14,253 nucleotides of DNA from the NCBI GenBank assembly GCA_034433615.1, contig DAOUAJ010000292.1:1-14253 (forward strand), read 5' to 3'. The notes beneath the pieces are model-generated. The model was not told the origin of the DNA. It searched no databases and saw only the letters and a program-made list of their open reading frames with translations. This document shows positions 1 through 7,439 of the stretch, one piece after another. A program made the translations under genes and the position numbers. The DNA is from DAOUAJ01 sp034433615 (lineage in GTDB: Bacteria; Chloroflexota; Anaerolineae; DUEN01). Position 1 is the stretch's first letter. Each line of letters starts with the position of its first letter.

Positions 1-476
1 ATGGCACGCTGGATTACCCGGACGAAGTACTGGCCGAGTTAGATTGCGTGGTCGCCTCGCTCCACACCAGCCTGCGCCAGGATCGCGAACAGATCACCGC
101 GCGAGCGCTGACGGCAATCCGCAATCCGCATGTTGACGTATTGGGGCACCCGTCCGGACGCTTGCTGGGTCGTCGCGAGGAGAGCGCCATAGATCTGGAA
201 GCAGTCTTGCAAGCAGCGGCCCTCTCCGGCGTAGCGATGGAAGTTAACGCCCATCCTACCCGGCTCGATCTGGACGATGTGCATGTGCGCCGTGCTATGG
301 AGCTGGGCGTTCCCATTGTGATCAACTGCGACGCGCACAGCCCAGCCGATTTTGATCTGATCGAATACGGCATCGCCACGGCCCGTCGGGGCTGGGCGGT
401 GCTGGATCGCGTATTAAACGCCCTGTCACTGGAGGGCCTGGAGCGGTGGCTGTATAGCCGTAGCAACCGTAACTGA
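1..476 (+). CDS. polX: PolX-type DNA polymerase / PHP phosphoesterase domain, C-terminal part (5' truncated by window edge)
   Basis: The reading frame is open from the first complete codon at position 3 to the TGA at 474-476, so only the last 157 residues are present; family members are usually about 570 residues. The visible part is the metal-dependent PHP domain that gives family-X bacterial polymerases their 3'-5' exonuclease or phosphatase activity in base-excision and gap repair. Seen directly: D-x-V-V-A-S-x-H near the start, then RNPHVDVLGHPSGRLLGRR, VNAHPTRLDL and INCDAHSPADFD, which carry the His and Asp metal ligands in the same order as in Bacillus PolX. The polymerase catalytic domain would lie left of the window. 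The ATG at 48 is internal to the domain and is not the start. A stand-alone PHP hydrolase is the alternative, but the HPxGRLLGRR block followed by a DAHS block is typical of PolX. Confidence 0.88.
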   Translation, partial: GTLDYPDEVLAELDCVVASLHTSLRQDREQITARALTAIRNPHVDVLGHPSGRLLGRREESAIDLEAVLQAAALSGVAMEVNAHPTRLDLDDVHVRRAMELGVPIVINCDAHSPADFDLIEYGIATARRGWAVLDRVLNALSLEGLERWLYSRSNRN

Positions 477-482
477 CCTCTA

Positions 483-518
483 CCCTATCGGGTACAGGCA
501 CCCTATCGGGCACAGGCT
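483..518. repeat. Two tandem copies of an 18-bp repeat
   Basis: Positions 483-500 and 501-518 are adjacent 18-bp copies that differ at two positions (T versus C at the eleventh base, A versus T at the last). They sit between the polX-like stop and the Shine-Dalgarno of the SH3-protein gene, so they fall in the likely promoter or leader region. Function unknown; could be a slippage duplication or a pair of binding sites. Confidence 0.7.
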
Positions 519-549
519 ACACTCTCGCTAAGTTAAGGAGGAAACCATC

Positions 550-1224
550 ATGACTGATGAACTTCGTCCCCCCCTACCCCAGCCGACCAATGAGCCACCC
601 GAAGAGGCAGATGAGGAGGAATGGAAGGAGCCTGAGACGGACCTGGACGCGACGCCTGCCCCGACTCAGGAACCTCCACCCATATACGGTCAGCCAGCGG
701 AACGCCATCTGGGGCGAGAGATTCCACTGTGGGTGTTCGGAGCCGCGGTCCTGGTGCTGGTTGCTGTCATCACTTTAATCTTTTCCCTGGTCGGCGGTGG
801 CGGAGAATCCAAAGGGACACCCACGCCCAATGCCACAGAGATCGCTCGGCAGGCTACGCTGGAGGCCATGGCTGCCACACCGACGCCAGTGCCGCCCACG
901 CCCACGCCGACACCGATGCCTAAGCCCACGTTAGGAGCTGGTGGGAAGGCAGTCGTCGTGAATAGCGAACCGGAGGGTATTCGGATGCGGGCAGGCCCCG
1001 GCCTGAACAATGCCACGTTGGACATTTTTCGGGACGGCGCCGTGTTTGACGTGCTGTCTCCGCCAGGGGATGTGACCGAATATCCTGTCAAAGCCGATAA
1101 TTATCTTTGGTGGCGTGTACGCGCCGAGGATGGCCTGGTAGGCTGGGTGGCCCAGGGGGACGACAAGCAAACCTGGCTGGTCCCATTGCCGGCCGATGCC
1201 ACGCCGACGCGATCACCCCAGTAG
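550..1224 (+). CDS. Single-pass membrane protein with extracellular bacterial SH3-like domain
   Basis: A 224-residue protein preceded by a strong Shine-Dalgarno AAGGAGG at 535-541, eight bases before the ATG. Seen in the protein: an acidic, Pro-rich cytoplasmic N-terminus (residues 1-57), one hydrophobic membrane segment (about 58-81), a Gly patch, a Pro/Thr repeat linker (about 110-127), then a folded domain (about 133-212) with the pattern GIRMRAGPGLNNATLDIFRDG and WWRVRAEDGLVGWV that marks bacterial SH3 (SH3_3 type) domains. A short TPTRSPQ tail follows. Such SH3 domains bind cell-wall or surface ligands; the layout predicts a type II-like anchor holding the SH3 domain outside the membrane on a flexible stalk. 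This architecture is common in Chloroflexota. The exact ligand cannot be told. Spacing to ligA is large and repeat-filled, so co-transcription is not obvious. Confidence 0.85.
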   Translation: MTDELRPPLPQPTNEPPEEADEEEWKEPETDLDATPAPTQEPPPIYGQPAERHLGREIPLWVFGAAVLVLVAVITLIFSLVGGGGESKGTPTPNATEIARQATLEAMAATPTPVPPTPTPTPMPKPTLGAGGKAVVVNSEPEGIRMRAGPGLNNATLDIFRDGAVFDVLSPPGDVTEYPVKADNYLWWRVRAEDGLVGWVAQGDDKQTWLVPLPADATPTRSPQ

Positions 1225-1264
1225 GGGGGTGCCTTCATTCTTATCCGTGGGGTGACCCTTTCAA

Positions 1265-1440
1265 GGGAGACAAGGAGAGGGGGAGAGGGGGAGCCAGGGA
1301 GATAGGGTGACGCGGTGACACGGTGACACGGTGACACGGAGATTCGTCCTGTCTCCGCGTCTCGTCGTCTCCGTGTCTCCCCTTCTCCTTGTCCCCTTAT
1401 CTCCTTGTCACCCCCTCTCAGATTGTCCCCTTGTCTCCGA
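1265..1440. repeat. Low-complexity purine-rich / pyrimidine-rich repeat spacer forming imperfect inverted arms
   Basis: The left half (1265-1342) is a purine-rich string of GGAGA/GGGGAG-like motifs, including four tandem 8-bp copies GGTGACGC, GGTGACAC, GGTGACAC, GGTGACAC at 1306-1337. The right half (about 1351-1440) is a string of TCTCC/TTGTCCCC motifs, the approximate reverse complement of the left. A perfect 10-bp pairing joins GACACGGAGA (1333-1342) to TCTCCGTGTC (1368-1377). It may act as a transcriptional boundary or simply be an expanded repeat family. No U-tract typical of an intrinsic terminator is present. Confidence 0.7.
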
Positions 1441-1467
1441 ACGGTTATGATGCTTGAGGGTCAAATG

Positions 1468-3504
1468 ATGAGTGAGTCAATCGCTGAGCGAATCGCCCGC
1501 CTGCGAGAGGCGGTACGCTACCATGCCTATCGCTACTATGTGCTGGATGCGCCTGAAATCAGCGATGCCGAATACGATGCGCTATTTCGGGAGTTGCAGC
1601 GTTTGGAGGAAGAGCATCCCGATCTGGTCACGCCGGACTCGCCGACGCAACGGGTGGGGGGAGAGCCGCTCGATCACTTCGAGAAGGTTACGCATCCGGA
1701 ACCTATGCTCAGCCTCTCCAACTCGTTTGGCCCTGAGGAGTTGCAAGCCTGGCGGGATCGGGCACTGCGCCTCCTGCCATCCCCAATGGCTGACCAACTG
1801 GCCTACGTGGTTGAACCGAAAATTGACGGCTTGACTGTTGTGTTGCACTACCAGGACGGGCTGTTCGTCCTGGGGGCGACCCGTGGCGATGGCTCCGTAG
1901 GGGAGGACATCACCGCCAACCTGCGCACCGTACCTACCGTGCCTTTGCGCATTCCGGTTACGGACCATGAGCGGCCGCCGCGCCGGCTGGTAGTGCGCGG
2001 GGAAGTTTACATGCCTCGCGACGCTTTCGAGCGCATGAACGCGGAACTGGCGGCCCGGGACGAGCGCACATTCGCTAACCCGCGCAACGCCGCGGCCGGC
2101 TCCCTGCGGCAGCTTGACCCGCGCATCACTGCCTCCCGCCCGCTTAGCCTGTGGGCCTATCAGGTAGTCGTGGTGGAGGGAGGGGAAACGCTGAGCTCGC
2201 AGTGGGAGGCGCTGGACTATCTGCGCCGGCTGGGGTTCCCTGTCAACCCGTTCAGCCGGCGTTTTAAGACTTTTGAAGCTGTCATACAACATTGCAAAGA
2301 GTGGGAACCGAAGCGGCGCGAGCTCAATTACGATACCGACGGCCTTGTGATCAAGATTGACGACTTCGCCGTGCAGGAACGGTTGGGGGCTGTGGGCAAC
2401 GCGCCGCGCTGGGCCACGGCCTATAAATACCCGTCCGAGGAGGCAGTCACCCGACTGTTGGAGATTGGGGTGAACGTGGGGCGCACGGGGACCCTCAACC
2501 CGTACGCAGTTCTGGAGCCCGTGCAGGTGGGGGGGGTCATCGTCCGCAACGCCACGTTACACAACGAGGATTACATCATCGAGAAGGACATCCGCGTCGG
2601 TGACATGGTGGTGGTCAAGCGAGCGGGCGAAGTCATCCCTCAGGTAGTGCGCTCGTTGTCGGAGCTACGTACCGGCGCGGAGCGGGAATGGCGCATGCCC
2701 GATCATTGTCCGGTCTGCGGCGAGCCGGCTGTGCGCCCGGAAGGGGAGGTGGCCTACTACTGCGTCAACGCTGCCTGCCCTGCCCAGCTCGTGCGGCTGG
2801 TGGAGCATTTCGTCTCCCGCGGAGCGATGGACATTGAGAGCATGGGGTTCAAGCAGGCGGAGCTGTTCGTGGTCAAGGGGCTGATCCGCGATGTGGCCGA
2901 CATCTTCTACCTGAAGCCGGAGCAGTTGCTGGCGCTGGAGGGATACAAGGAGAGACGGGTCCAAAACCTGATGAACGGGATCGCGGCGGCGAAGGATCGG
3001 CCGCTGGCCCGGCTGCTGGCCGCGTTGGGGATCAAGTTCGTGGGGAGCGTGGTGGCGGAGACGCTGGCCGGGCACTATCGTTCCATTGATGCGCTCATGC
3101 AGGCTTCTGTGGATGAGCTGACGCAGATTGAGGGGATCGGCCCCCGCATCGCGCAAAGTGTCGTGGATTGGTTCTCGCGTGAGTCGAACCGGCAGGTGAT
3201 CGAGAAGTTGCGGGCGGCGGGGGTGCGCCTGGCCGAGGAGGCGCCCGCAGTAGCCCCGATGGAAGGGCCGTTGCCGCTGGCAGGCAAGACTTTCGTCATC
3301 ACCGGCACGTTGCCCACCATGAGCCGGGAGGAGGCTACCGGGCTCATCATCCGATATGGCGGCAAGGTCACCAGCTCCGTCAGCCGCAAGACCGACTACC
3401 TGGTGGCGGGCGACGCACCGGGCAGCAAGCTGCAACGGGCACAGGAGCTGGGGGTGCCCGTGATTGACGAAGCCGGGCTGTTGAGGCTGGTAGGGCGGTC
3501 TTAA
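1468..3504 (+). CDS. ligA: NAD-dependent DNA ligase LigA
   Basis: Seals nicks between Okazaki fragments and in repair, using NAD to adenylate the active-site lysine. The protein from the ATG at 1468 has 678 residues, the normal family length. Domains in order: Ia domain with YRYYVLDAPEISDAEYD near residues 20-35; adenylation domain with the KIDG nucleotidyl motif at 118-121 (K118 is the adenylated lysine); OB fold; four-cysteine zinc finger C414, C417, C432, C437; helix-hairpin-helix repeats, including a clear one around IEGIGPRIAQSV; and a C-terminal BRCT domain from about residue 606 (GKTFVITGTLP, then SRKTDYLVAGDAPGSK). ATG at 1468 is chosen because the family starts just before S-x-x-x-A-E-R-I and GAGGG at 1456-1460 is seven bases upstream; ATGs at 1447, 1450 and 1465 are in frame and also possible. 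All key residues are intact. Confidence 0.97.
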   Translation: MSESIAERIARLREAVRYHAYRYYVLDAPEISDAEYDALFRELQRLEEEHPDLVTPDSPTQRVGGEPLDHFEKVTHPEPMLSLSNSFGPEELQAWRDRALRLLPSPMADQLAYVVEPKIDGLTVVLHYQDGLFVLGATRGDGSVGEDITANLRTVPTVPLRIPVTDHERPPRRLVVRGEVYMPRDAFERMNAELAARDERTFANPRNAAAGSLRQLDPRITASRPLSLWAYQVVVVEGGETLSSQWEALDYLRRLGFPVNPFSRRFKTFEAVIQHCKEWEPKRRELNYDTDGLVIKIDDFAVQERLGAVGNAPRWATAYKYPSEEAVTRLLEIGVNVGRTGTLNPYAVLEPVQVGGVIVRNATLHNEDYIIEKDIRVGDMVVVKRAGEVIPQVVRSLSELRTGAEREWRMPDHCPVCGEPAVRPEGEVAYYCVNAACPAQLVRLVEHFVSRGAMDIESMGFKQAELFVVKGLIRDVADIFYLKPEQLLALEGYKERRVQNLMNGIAAAKDRPLARLLAALGIKFVGSVVAETLAGHYRSIDALMQASVDELTQIEGIGPRIAQSVVDWFSRESNRQVIEKLRAAGVRLAEEAPAVAPMEGPLPLAGKTFVITGTLPTMSREEATGLIIRYGGKVTSSVSRKTDYLVAGDAPGSKLQRAQELGVPVIDEAGLLRLVGRS

Positions 3505-3605
3505 GGCTACGTGTCGGCCTTCACGCACTACTTTCCACCAGAGGAGAGAGCGGTAGGCGGTGGAGTTGATGCTGCGTATATCCCATGGCCCTCATAGGCA
3601 GAGCC

Positions 3606-3716
3606 GCTCAACCCTTCGCTGCAGCGGACAGCGGCTACGCCGTCGGGCTCCAGGCGAGTCTGTGGGCACAGTACCGCCGCCCCCACCGCCGCCGCTGCTG
3701 AGTTTAACCGTTGGAC
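3606..3716 (+). mobile_element. attC-like recombination site (upstream border of the R-M block)
   Basis: Begins with GCTCAAC (3606-3612), fitting the integron R'' consensus RYYYAAC, and ends with GTTGGAC (3710-3716), fitting the R' consensus GTTRRRY; the two pair at five positions plus one wobble. Inner arms: GCAGCGG (3621-3627) pairs perfectly with CCGCTGC (3692-3698), extendable by CT/AG with two unpaired bases on the right. A small hairpin CGGC-TAC-GCCG (3632-3642) lies in the middle. The 111-bp length is within the known attC range. The next gene begins only 25 bases after the site, as in a cassette. This was read by eye; it could be a chance or unrelated GC-rich palindrome. Confidence 0.5.
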
Positions 3717-3740
3717 GGCGGGAGGGAGTAGAAGTAGAAT

Positions 3741-4394
3741 ATGAGACCAAAACTAACGCTTGAAGCACTCAAGACGGAGGCTCGGACATTCGCCGAGCTG
3801 GAGTCAACACATCGAGAACCGTCATTGTATGGGGTCACTGACGGTAAAGCCGTCGGCACGTATTTTGAGCACAAGTTCCGCGCGTATCTCCACCAGAGGT
3901 ACGAGTTTGAGGAGGGCAGCTCTGCGAAGGGAATTGACTTCCCCGAACTTGGCGTGGACATGAAAGTCACCAGCATCAGGCAGCCGCAGTCCTCATGCCC
4001 GTTCAAGTCCGCTAGACAGAAGATCTACGGCCTCGGGTATTCACTGTTGATCTTCGTATATGACAAGACCGATGACCCAGCGACTTCCACTGGCAATCTT
4101 AACATACTTCACACGATCTTTGTAGAAGAAAAACGGACAGCGGATTTTCAAACCACTACAGGACTGAGGCGAATTCTTGAAAACGAGGGCAACAAGGATG
4201 ACCTTTTGGCCTTCATGCAGGAGCGAATGCTCTGGATAGACGACATCGAGGCATCAAACATCGCTGATGAACTGCTCGAGAGGCCGCCCGAGATCGGCTA
4301 TCTGACCATCTCAAACGCCCTTCAGTGGCGGCTTCAATACGGCCGAGTGATAGAGAAGGCAGGCTCAGTACCCGGGGTCGAAAGGCTGAAGTAG
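3741..4394 (+). CDS. Probable type II restriction endonuclease (PD-(D/E)xK-like)
   Basis: A 217-residue protein directly upstream of, and two bases from, a DNA adenine methyltransferase gene, which is the main reason to call it the cognate nuclease. A compact nuclease-like core is visible: E43 in YFEHKF, then EEGSSAKGID (D66), then GVDMK with D73 and K75, fitting a D...(D)-x-K metal-binding site with an unusually short spacing. The following stretch TSIRQPQSSCPFKSARQKIYG is probably part of the DNA-binding or catalytic surface, and YSLLIFVYDKTDD looks like a core beta strand. It presumably cuts a short unmodified site in foreign DNA; the recognition sequence cannot be read. ATG at 3741 follows GGAGGG at 3721-3726, a rather long 14-base spacing. 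I do not recognise the exact subfamily. Confidence 0.72.
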   Translation: MRPKLTLEALKTEARTFAELESTHREPSLYGVTDGKAVGTYFEHKFRAYLHQRYEFEEGSSAKGIDFPELGVDMKVTSIRQPQSSCPFKSARQKIYGLGYSLLIFVYDKTDDPATSTGNLNILHTIFVEEKRTADFQTTTGLRRILENEGNKDDLLAFMQERMLWIDDIEASNIADELLERPPEIGYLTISNALQWRLQYGRVIEKAGSVPGVERLK

Positions 4395-4396
4395 CT

Positions 4397-5956
4397 ATGC
4401 GTACCGATAAGCGAACGAGAGCCGAGTTCGGCGACTTTCAAACACCCATCAACCTGGCGCGTGAAGTGTGCTCACTGATTGCTCGGACAGGATTCCGACC
4501 GGCCTGCGTTCTCGAGCCGACGTGTGGCACAGGGTCCTTCATCCAAGCTGCGCTGGAGACGTTTCCAAACGTCTCACGAGTTCTGGGGTTTGACCTGAAC
4601 CAGGGCTATGTTGAGAAAGCACGGGCAGCAGTGAGAGCTGTCGCCTCCAATGCTAACGTCGAAATCCGTCACTGTGATTTCTTCCAAACAAACTGGACCG
4701 AGATTGTCGCAGAACTGCCTCAACCCATCCTGATTCTTGGCAATCCACCGTGGGTCACGAACGCGCAACTCGGAGCCCTCAGAAGCAGTAACCTGCCGTC
4801 CAAATCGAATATTGACAACTTGCGCGGTATCGATGCGCTTACCGGCACCAGCAATTTCGACATCTCGGAGTGGATGCTGCGGAAGAACATCGAGTGGCTT
4901 CAGGACAGAAGCGGAATGCTTGCCGTTCTCTGCAAAGCATCGGTGGCTCGGAAGGTTCTCACATTCGCGTGGCAGAAGTCCGTGCCGATTGCGTCAGCGG
5001 CCCTCTACAGAGTCGACGCGCAGTGCTATTTCGGAGCAGCGGTTGACGCCTGTCTTCTCTTGGTCCGCACAGATGCCGCTGGCAGAACGAAGGAATGTTC
5101 CGATTACGGCTCGTTGCGCGATCAGCGGCCGATCAGCGTGTTCGGCCTGCGGGATGGAATGCTTGTGGCTGATATTAGCGCATACGAACGGTGGCGCAAC
5201 CTTGCGGCGCCCGGCCTGAGCGGTTGGCGGTCAGGTATCAAGCATGATTGCAGCAAGGTTTTTGAACTGCGTCTGCACAGTGGCAGGTTTTTCAACGCCC
5301 TGGGTGAACTGGTGGACCTGGAGGACGAATTTGTATTTCCCATGCTCAAGAGCTCCGACCTCGCGGCCAACAGACGGCCAAGACTTTGGATGCTCGTTCC
5401 ACAGCGCACCATGGATGAGAACACTGTCCGTCTACAGAGAGATGCGCCAAAGACGTGGCGGTACCTTGAGGCCCACTCAGGGCTGCTCGACCGAAGGGCA
5501 AGCTCTATCTATAAGACGCGCCCTCGATTTTCGGTCTTCGGGGTCGGACCGTATTCTTTCGCACCCTGGAAAGTGGCTATCTCGGGTTTGTATAAGAAGC
5601 TCGATTTCGTTCGAGTTTCTCCCTTCCAGAATCGTGCGGTGGTTCTCGATGATACCTGCTACTTTTTCCCATGCCGGTCTCAGGAGGAGGCCGAGCTACT
5701 TTACCACCTTGTCCGGTCAGATCCTGCTATCGAGTTTTGGTCGGCTTTCGTTTTCTGGGATTCGAAGCGTCCAATCACAGCTCGACTTCTGAACTTACTG
5801 GACCTGGCGGCTCTCGCGCGGGTGCTTGGTAAGGAATGCAATGCCACGCGAATACTCGCCGAACGGCAACTGATTGAGTACAGCGACCACGGTCACCAGT
5901 ACCTACTGTTCCGTGAAGATGCCCCCTGTTACGGGTTCGATTCGTCACCAGGTTGA
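4397..5956 (+). CDS. DNA adenine-N6 methyltransferase of the R-M pair
   Basis: A 519-residue class I SAM-dependent methyltransferase that should protect host DNA from the nuclease encoded just upstream. Motifs seen: FGDFQTP (residues 11-17) in the motif X position, SAM-binding motif I EPTCGTGSF (40-48), an acidic ribose-binding turn VLGFDLNQGY (62-71), HCDFF (92-96), and the catalytic motif IV NPPW (116-119) preceded by LILG. NPPW/Y with this order places it among gamma-type N6-adenine methyltransferases such as TaqI and Eco57I relatives. The long C-terminal half (roughly 250-519) carries no motif I recognise and is probably the target-recognition domain. ATG at 4397 is chosen over an in-frame start at 4325, because it follows the nuclease stop by two bases (translational coupling) and lies just before the conserved FGDFQTP block. 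Confidence 0.88.
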   Translation: MRTDKRTRAEFGDFQTPINLAREVCSLIARTGFRPACVLEPTCGTGSFIQAALETFPNVSRVLGFDLNQGYVEKARAAVRAVASNANVEIRHCDFFQTNWTEIVAELPQPILILGNPPWVTNAQLGALRSSNLPSKSNIDNLRGIDALTGTSNFDISEWMLRKNIEWLQDRSGMLAVLCKASVARKVLTFAWQKSVPIASAALYRVDAQCYFGAAVDACLLLVRTDAAGRTKECSDYGSLRDQRPISVFGLRDGMLVADISAYERWRNLAAPGLSGWRSGIKHDCSKVFELRLHSGRFFNALGELVDLEDEFVFPMLKSSDLAANRRPRLWMLVPQRTMDENTVRLQRDAPKTWRYLEAHSGLLDRRASSIYKTRPRFSVFGVGPYSFAPWKVAISGLYKKLDFVRVSPFQNRAVVLDDTCYFFPCRSQEEAELLYHLVRSDPAIEFWSAFVFWDSKRPITARLLNLLDLAALARVLGKECNATRILAERQLIEYSDHGHQYLLFREDAPCYGFDSSPG

Positions 5957-5970
5957 GGCAAATGCCTATT

Positions 5971-6127
5971 GCCCAACAAGTGATTGAGCCAACCTTGGAC
6001 GTGCGAGGCACAAACCGAATATGCACGAACGCGAAATGTAGCGCACCACGAACAGGCGGCGGATAGAATGGCGTTTGCCCAAGCGACTAACCTTACCGCT
6101 GCCCGTCCTGGTGCTCCGGCGTTGGGG
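5971..6127 (+). mobile_element. attC-like recombination site (downstream border of the R-M block), less canonical
   Basis: Starts with GCCCAAC (5971-5977), a perfect RYYYAAC core, 14 bases after the methyltransferase stop. A matching GTTGGGG (6121-6127) lies 157 bp from the start; six positions pair perfectly (CCCAAC with GTTGGG), but the last base breaks the GTTRRRY rule. Inner arms pair as GAGC (5986-5989) with GCTC (6113-6116) and ACC (5992-5994) with GGT (6110-6112), with two unpaired bases (CA) on the left arm, resembling the extrahelical bases of real sites. The stretch between holds no convincing gene; a 68-codon frame at 5984-6190 is judged spurious. Confidence 0.35.
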
Positions 6128-6189
6128 TATGACTTAACCGAATTCAACACCTCTAGGAAACCTTCCTTGAAAGGGGTCATAGAAGATTA

Positions 6190-7431
6190 ATGGCTGCCGC
6201 TCATCACACCTTTTCAGAGACCGTCACCCTGGAAGGGCACATCATTGATTCGCTGATCCTGCCCCGCGTTATGGATGTCATCATGGACCTGGGCGGTGAT
6301 TTCGATGTCGAACAGATCCGGGTGGGACGGCATAAGCAAGAGACCAGTCATGCTCGACTGAGAGTATTCGCCGACAGCGAAGAGCAGATGCGTCAGATCC
6401 TGACCACGCTGCAAGGGTTGGGCGCTCAAATCCAGGATGGAGATGATGTGCATACGGAACCTGCTCCGGTAGACGGTGCCGTGCCGGACGATTTTTACTC
6501 CACCACCAATCTGCCGACCCAGGTGCGATTGAACGGCCGCTGGGTGGACGTGCAAGGCACCGAGATGGACCTGGTGATCGTGATAGACCGAGAACGCGGC
6601 ACGGCTTTCACCCGTCCCATCGCCGACATCAAAAAAGGGGACCCTGTTGCCGTAGGCCACGAGGGCATTCGCGTCATCCCGATGCAACGCGAGCGCGAGC
6701 AAGAGGTGTTCAGCTTCATGCGTTCGGCTGTCTCCTCCGAGCGGCCCAACGCACTGGCCATCACCAACGTCGCCCGGGTCATGCGCGAGATGCGGGAATC
6801 CGGCAACAAGATCCTTTTCGTAGTCGGCCCAGCGATCATTCACAGCGGCGCCGGCGATTACCTGGCCCGCCTCATCCGCAATGGGTATGTGCAGGTGCTC
6901 TTTGGCGGCAATGCCATCGCCGTGCACGATGTGGAATCGCAGATGTTCGGCACATCCCTGGGGGTGAATCTCAAGAGCGGGCTGCCGGTGCCAGGGGGGC
7001 ATCGCAATCACATGCGGGCCATCAACGCCATCCGCCGGGTGGGATCACTGGAAAAAGCGGTCGAGATTGGGCTGTTGCGTTCGGGAGTTATGTATGAAGC
7101 AATCCGACACGGCGTGAAGATGGTATTGGCCGGCTCCATCCGAGACGATGGCCCTATGCCGGGCGTCATCTCAGATGCGATGGAAGCACAGCGGCAAATG
7201 CGAGAGGCACTTCAGGGTGTGGAGATGGTCATCATGGTCGCTACCATGCTACACTCCATCGCCACCGGCAATCTGCTGCCCGCCCATGTCAAGGTGGTTG
7301 TAGTGGACATCAATCCGGCCACGGTGACCAAGCTGGCAGATCGGGGTACCTTCCAAGCAGTCGGCATGGTCACCGATGCGGAGCTATTCCTGCGAGAACT
7401 GGTGGAAGAGCTGGATCTGCCGGAAGCGTGA
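6190..7431 (+). CDS. TIGR00300 (LOR/SDH-domain) family protein, probable archaeal-type ornithine cyclodeaminase
   Basis: A 413-residue soluble protein matching, by recognition, the family that includes the Methanococcus ornithine cyclodeaminase and the C-terminal domain of cyanobacterial AgrE/ArgZ, which turn ornithine into proline and ammonia with bound NAD. Layout: N-terminal alpha/beta domain (about 10-90, opening ETVTLEGHIIDSLILPRVMD), a middle segment with YSTTNLPTQVRLNGRWV (103-119), then a Rossmann-like part with FVVGPAIIHSGAGDY (210-224), VLFGGNAIAVHDVE (236-249) and a conserved GGHRNHMRAI (269-278). It is free-standing, lacking the arginine dihydrolase half of AgrE. The likely role is arginine/ornithine-to-proline metabolism, but substrate is inferred from family only. 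The Shine-Dalgarno is weak (AAGGGG about 13 bases upstream); the ATG fits the family start. Confidence 0.82.
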   Translation: MAAAHHTFSETVTLEGHIIDSLILPRVMDVIMDLGGDFDVEQIRVGRHKQETSHARLRVFADSEEQMRQILTTLQGLGAQIQDGDDVHTEPAPVDGAVPDDFYSTTNLPTQVRLNGRWVDVQGTEMDLVIVIDRERGTAFTRPIADIKKGDPVAVGHEGIRVIPMQREREQEVFSFMRSAVSSERPNALAITNVARVMREMRESGNKILFVVGPAIIHSGAGDYLARLIRNGYVQVLFGGNAIAVHDVESQMFGTSLGVNLKSGLPVPGGHRNHMRAINAIRRVGSLEKAVEIGLLRSGVMYEAIRHGVKMVLAGSIRDDGPMPGVISDAMEAQRQMREALQGVEMVIMVATMLHSIATGNLLPAHVKVVVVDINPATVTKLADRGTFQAVGMVTDAELFLRELVEELDLPEA

Positions 7432-7439
7432 GGTGTGAA

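Larger units (their letters stand above)
3711..6121 (+). mobile_element. Putative integron-type gene cassette carrying a complete restriction-modification system
   Basis: If the two attC-like sites are real and recombination occurs between G and TT of each core, the mobile unit would be about 2.4 kb and contain exactly two genes, endonuclease then methyltransferase, in the same orientation as the sites. Supporting features seen: a short 5' leader, no clear promoter inside the leader, the methyltransferase stop only 14 bases before the second R'' core, and lower GC content than ligA and the downstream gene. No integrase gene is in this window, so this would be an orphan cassette. Confidence 0.45.

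Noticed and set aside
1306..1342. Short tandem repeats considered as a CRISPR array
   Set aside because: Units are 8 bp with no spacers, so this is a simple tandem repeat.
1582..2292. Long minus-strand frames inside ligA (also 2665-3528) and similar antisense frames in the TIGR00300 and cinA-like genes
   Set aside because: They are shadows produced by high third-position GC in the real genes; no conserved motif or start signal was seen.
5984..6190. 68-codon plus-strand reading frame between the methyltransferase and the TIGR00300 gene
   Set aside because: No ribosome-binding site or recognisable motif, and it overlaps the attC-like element; its end touches the next start only by chance.
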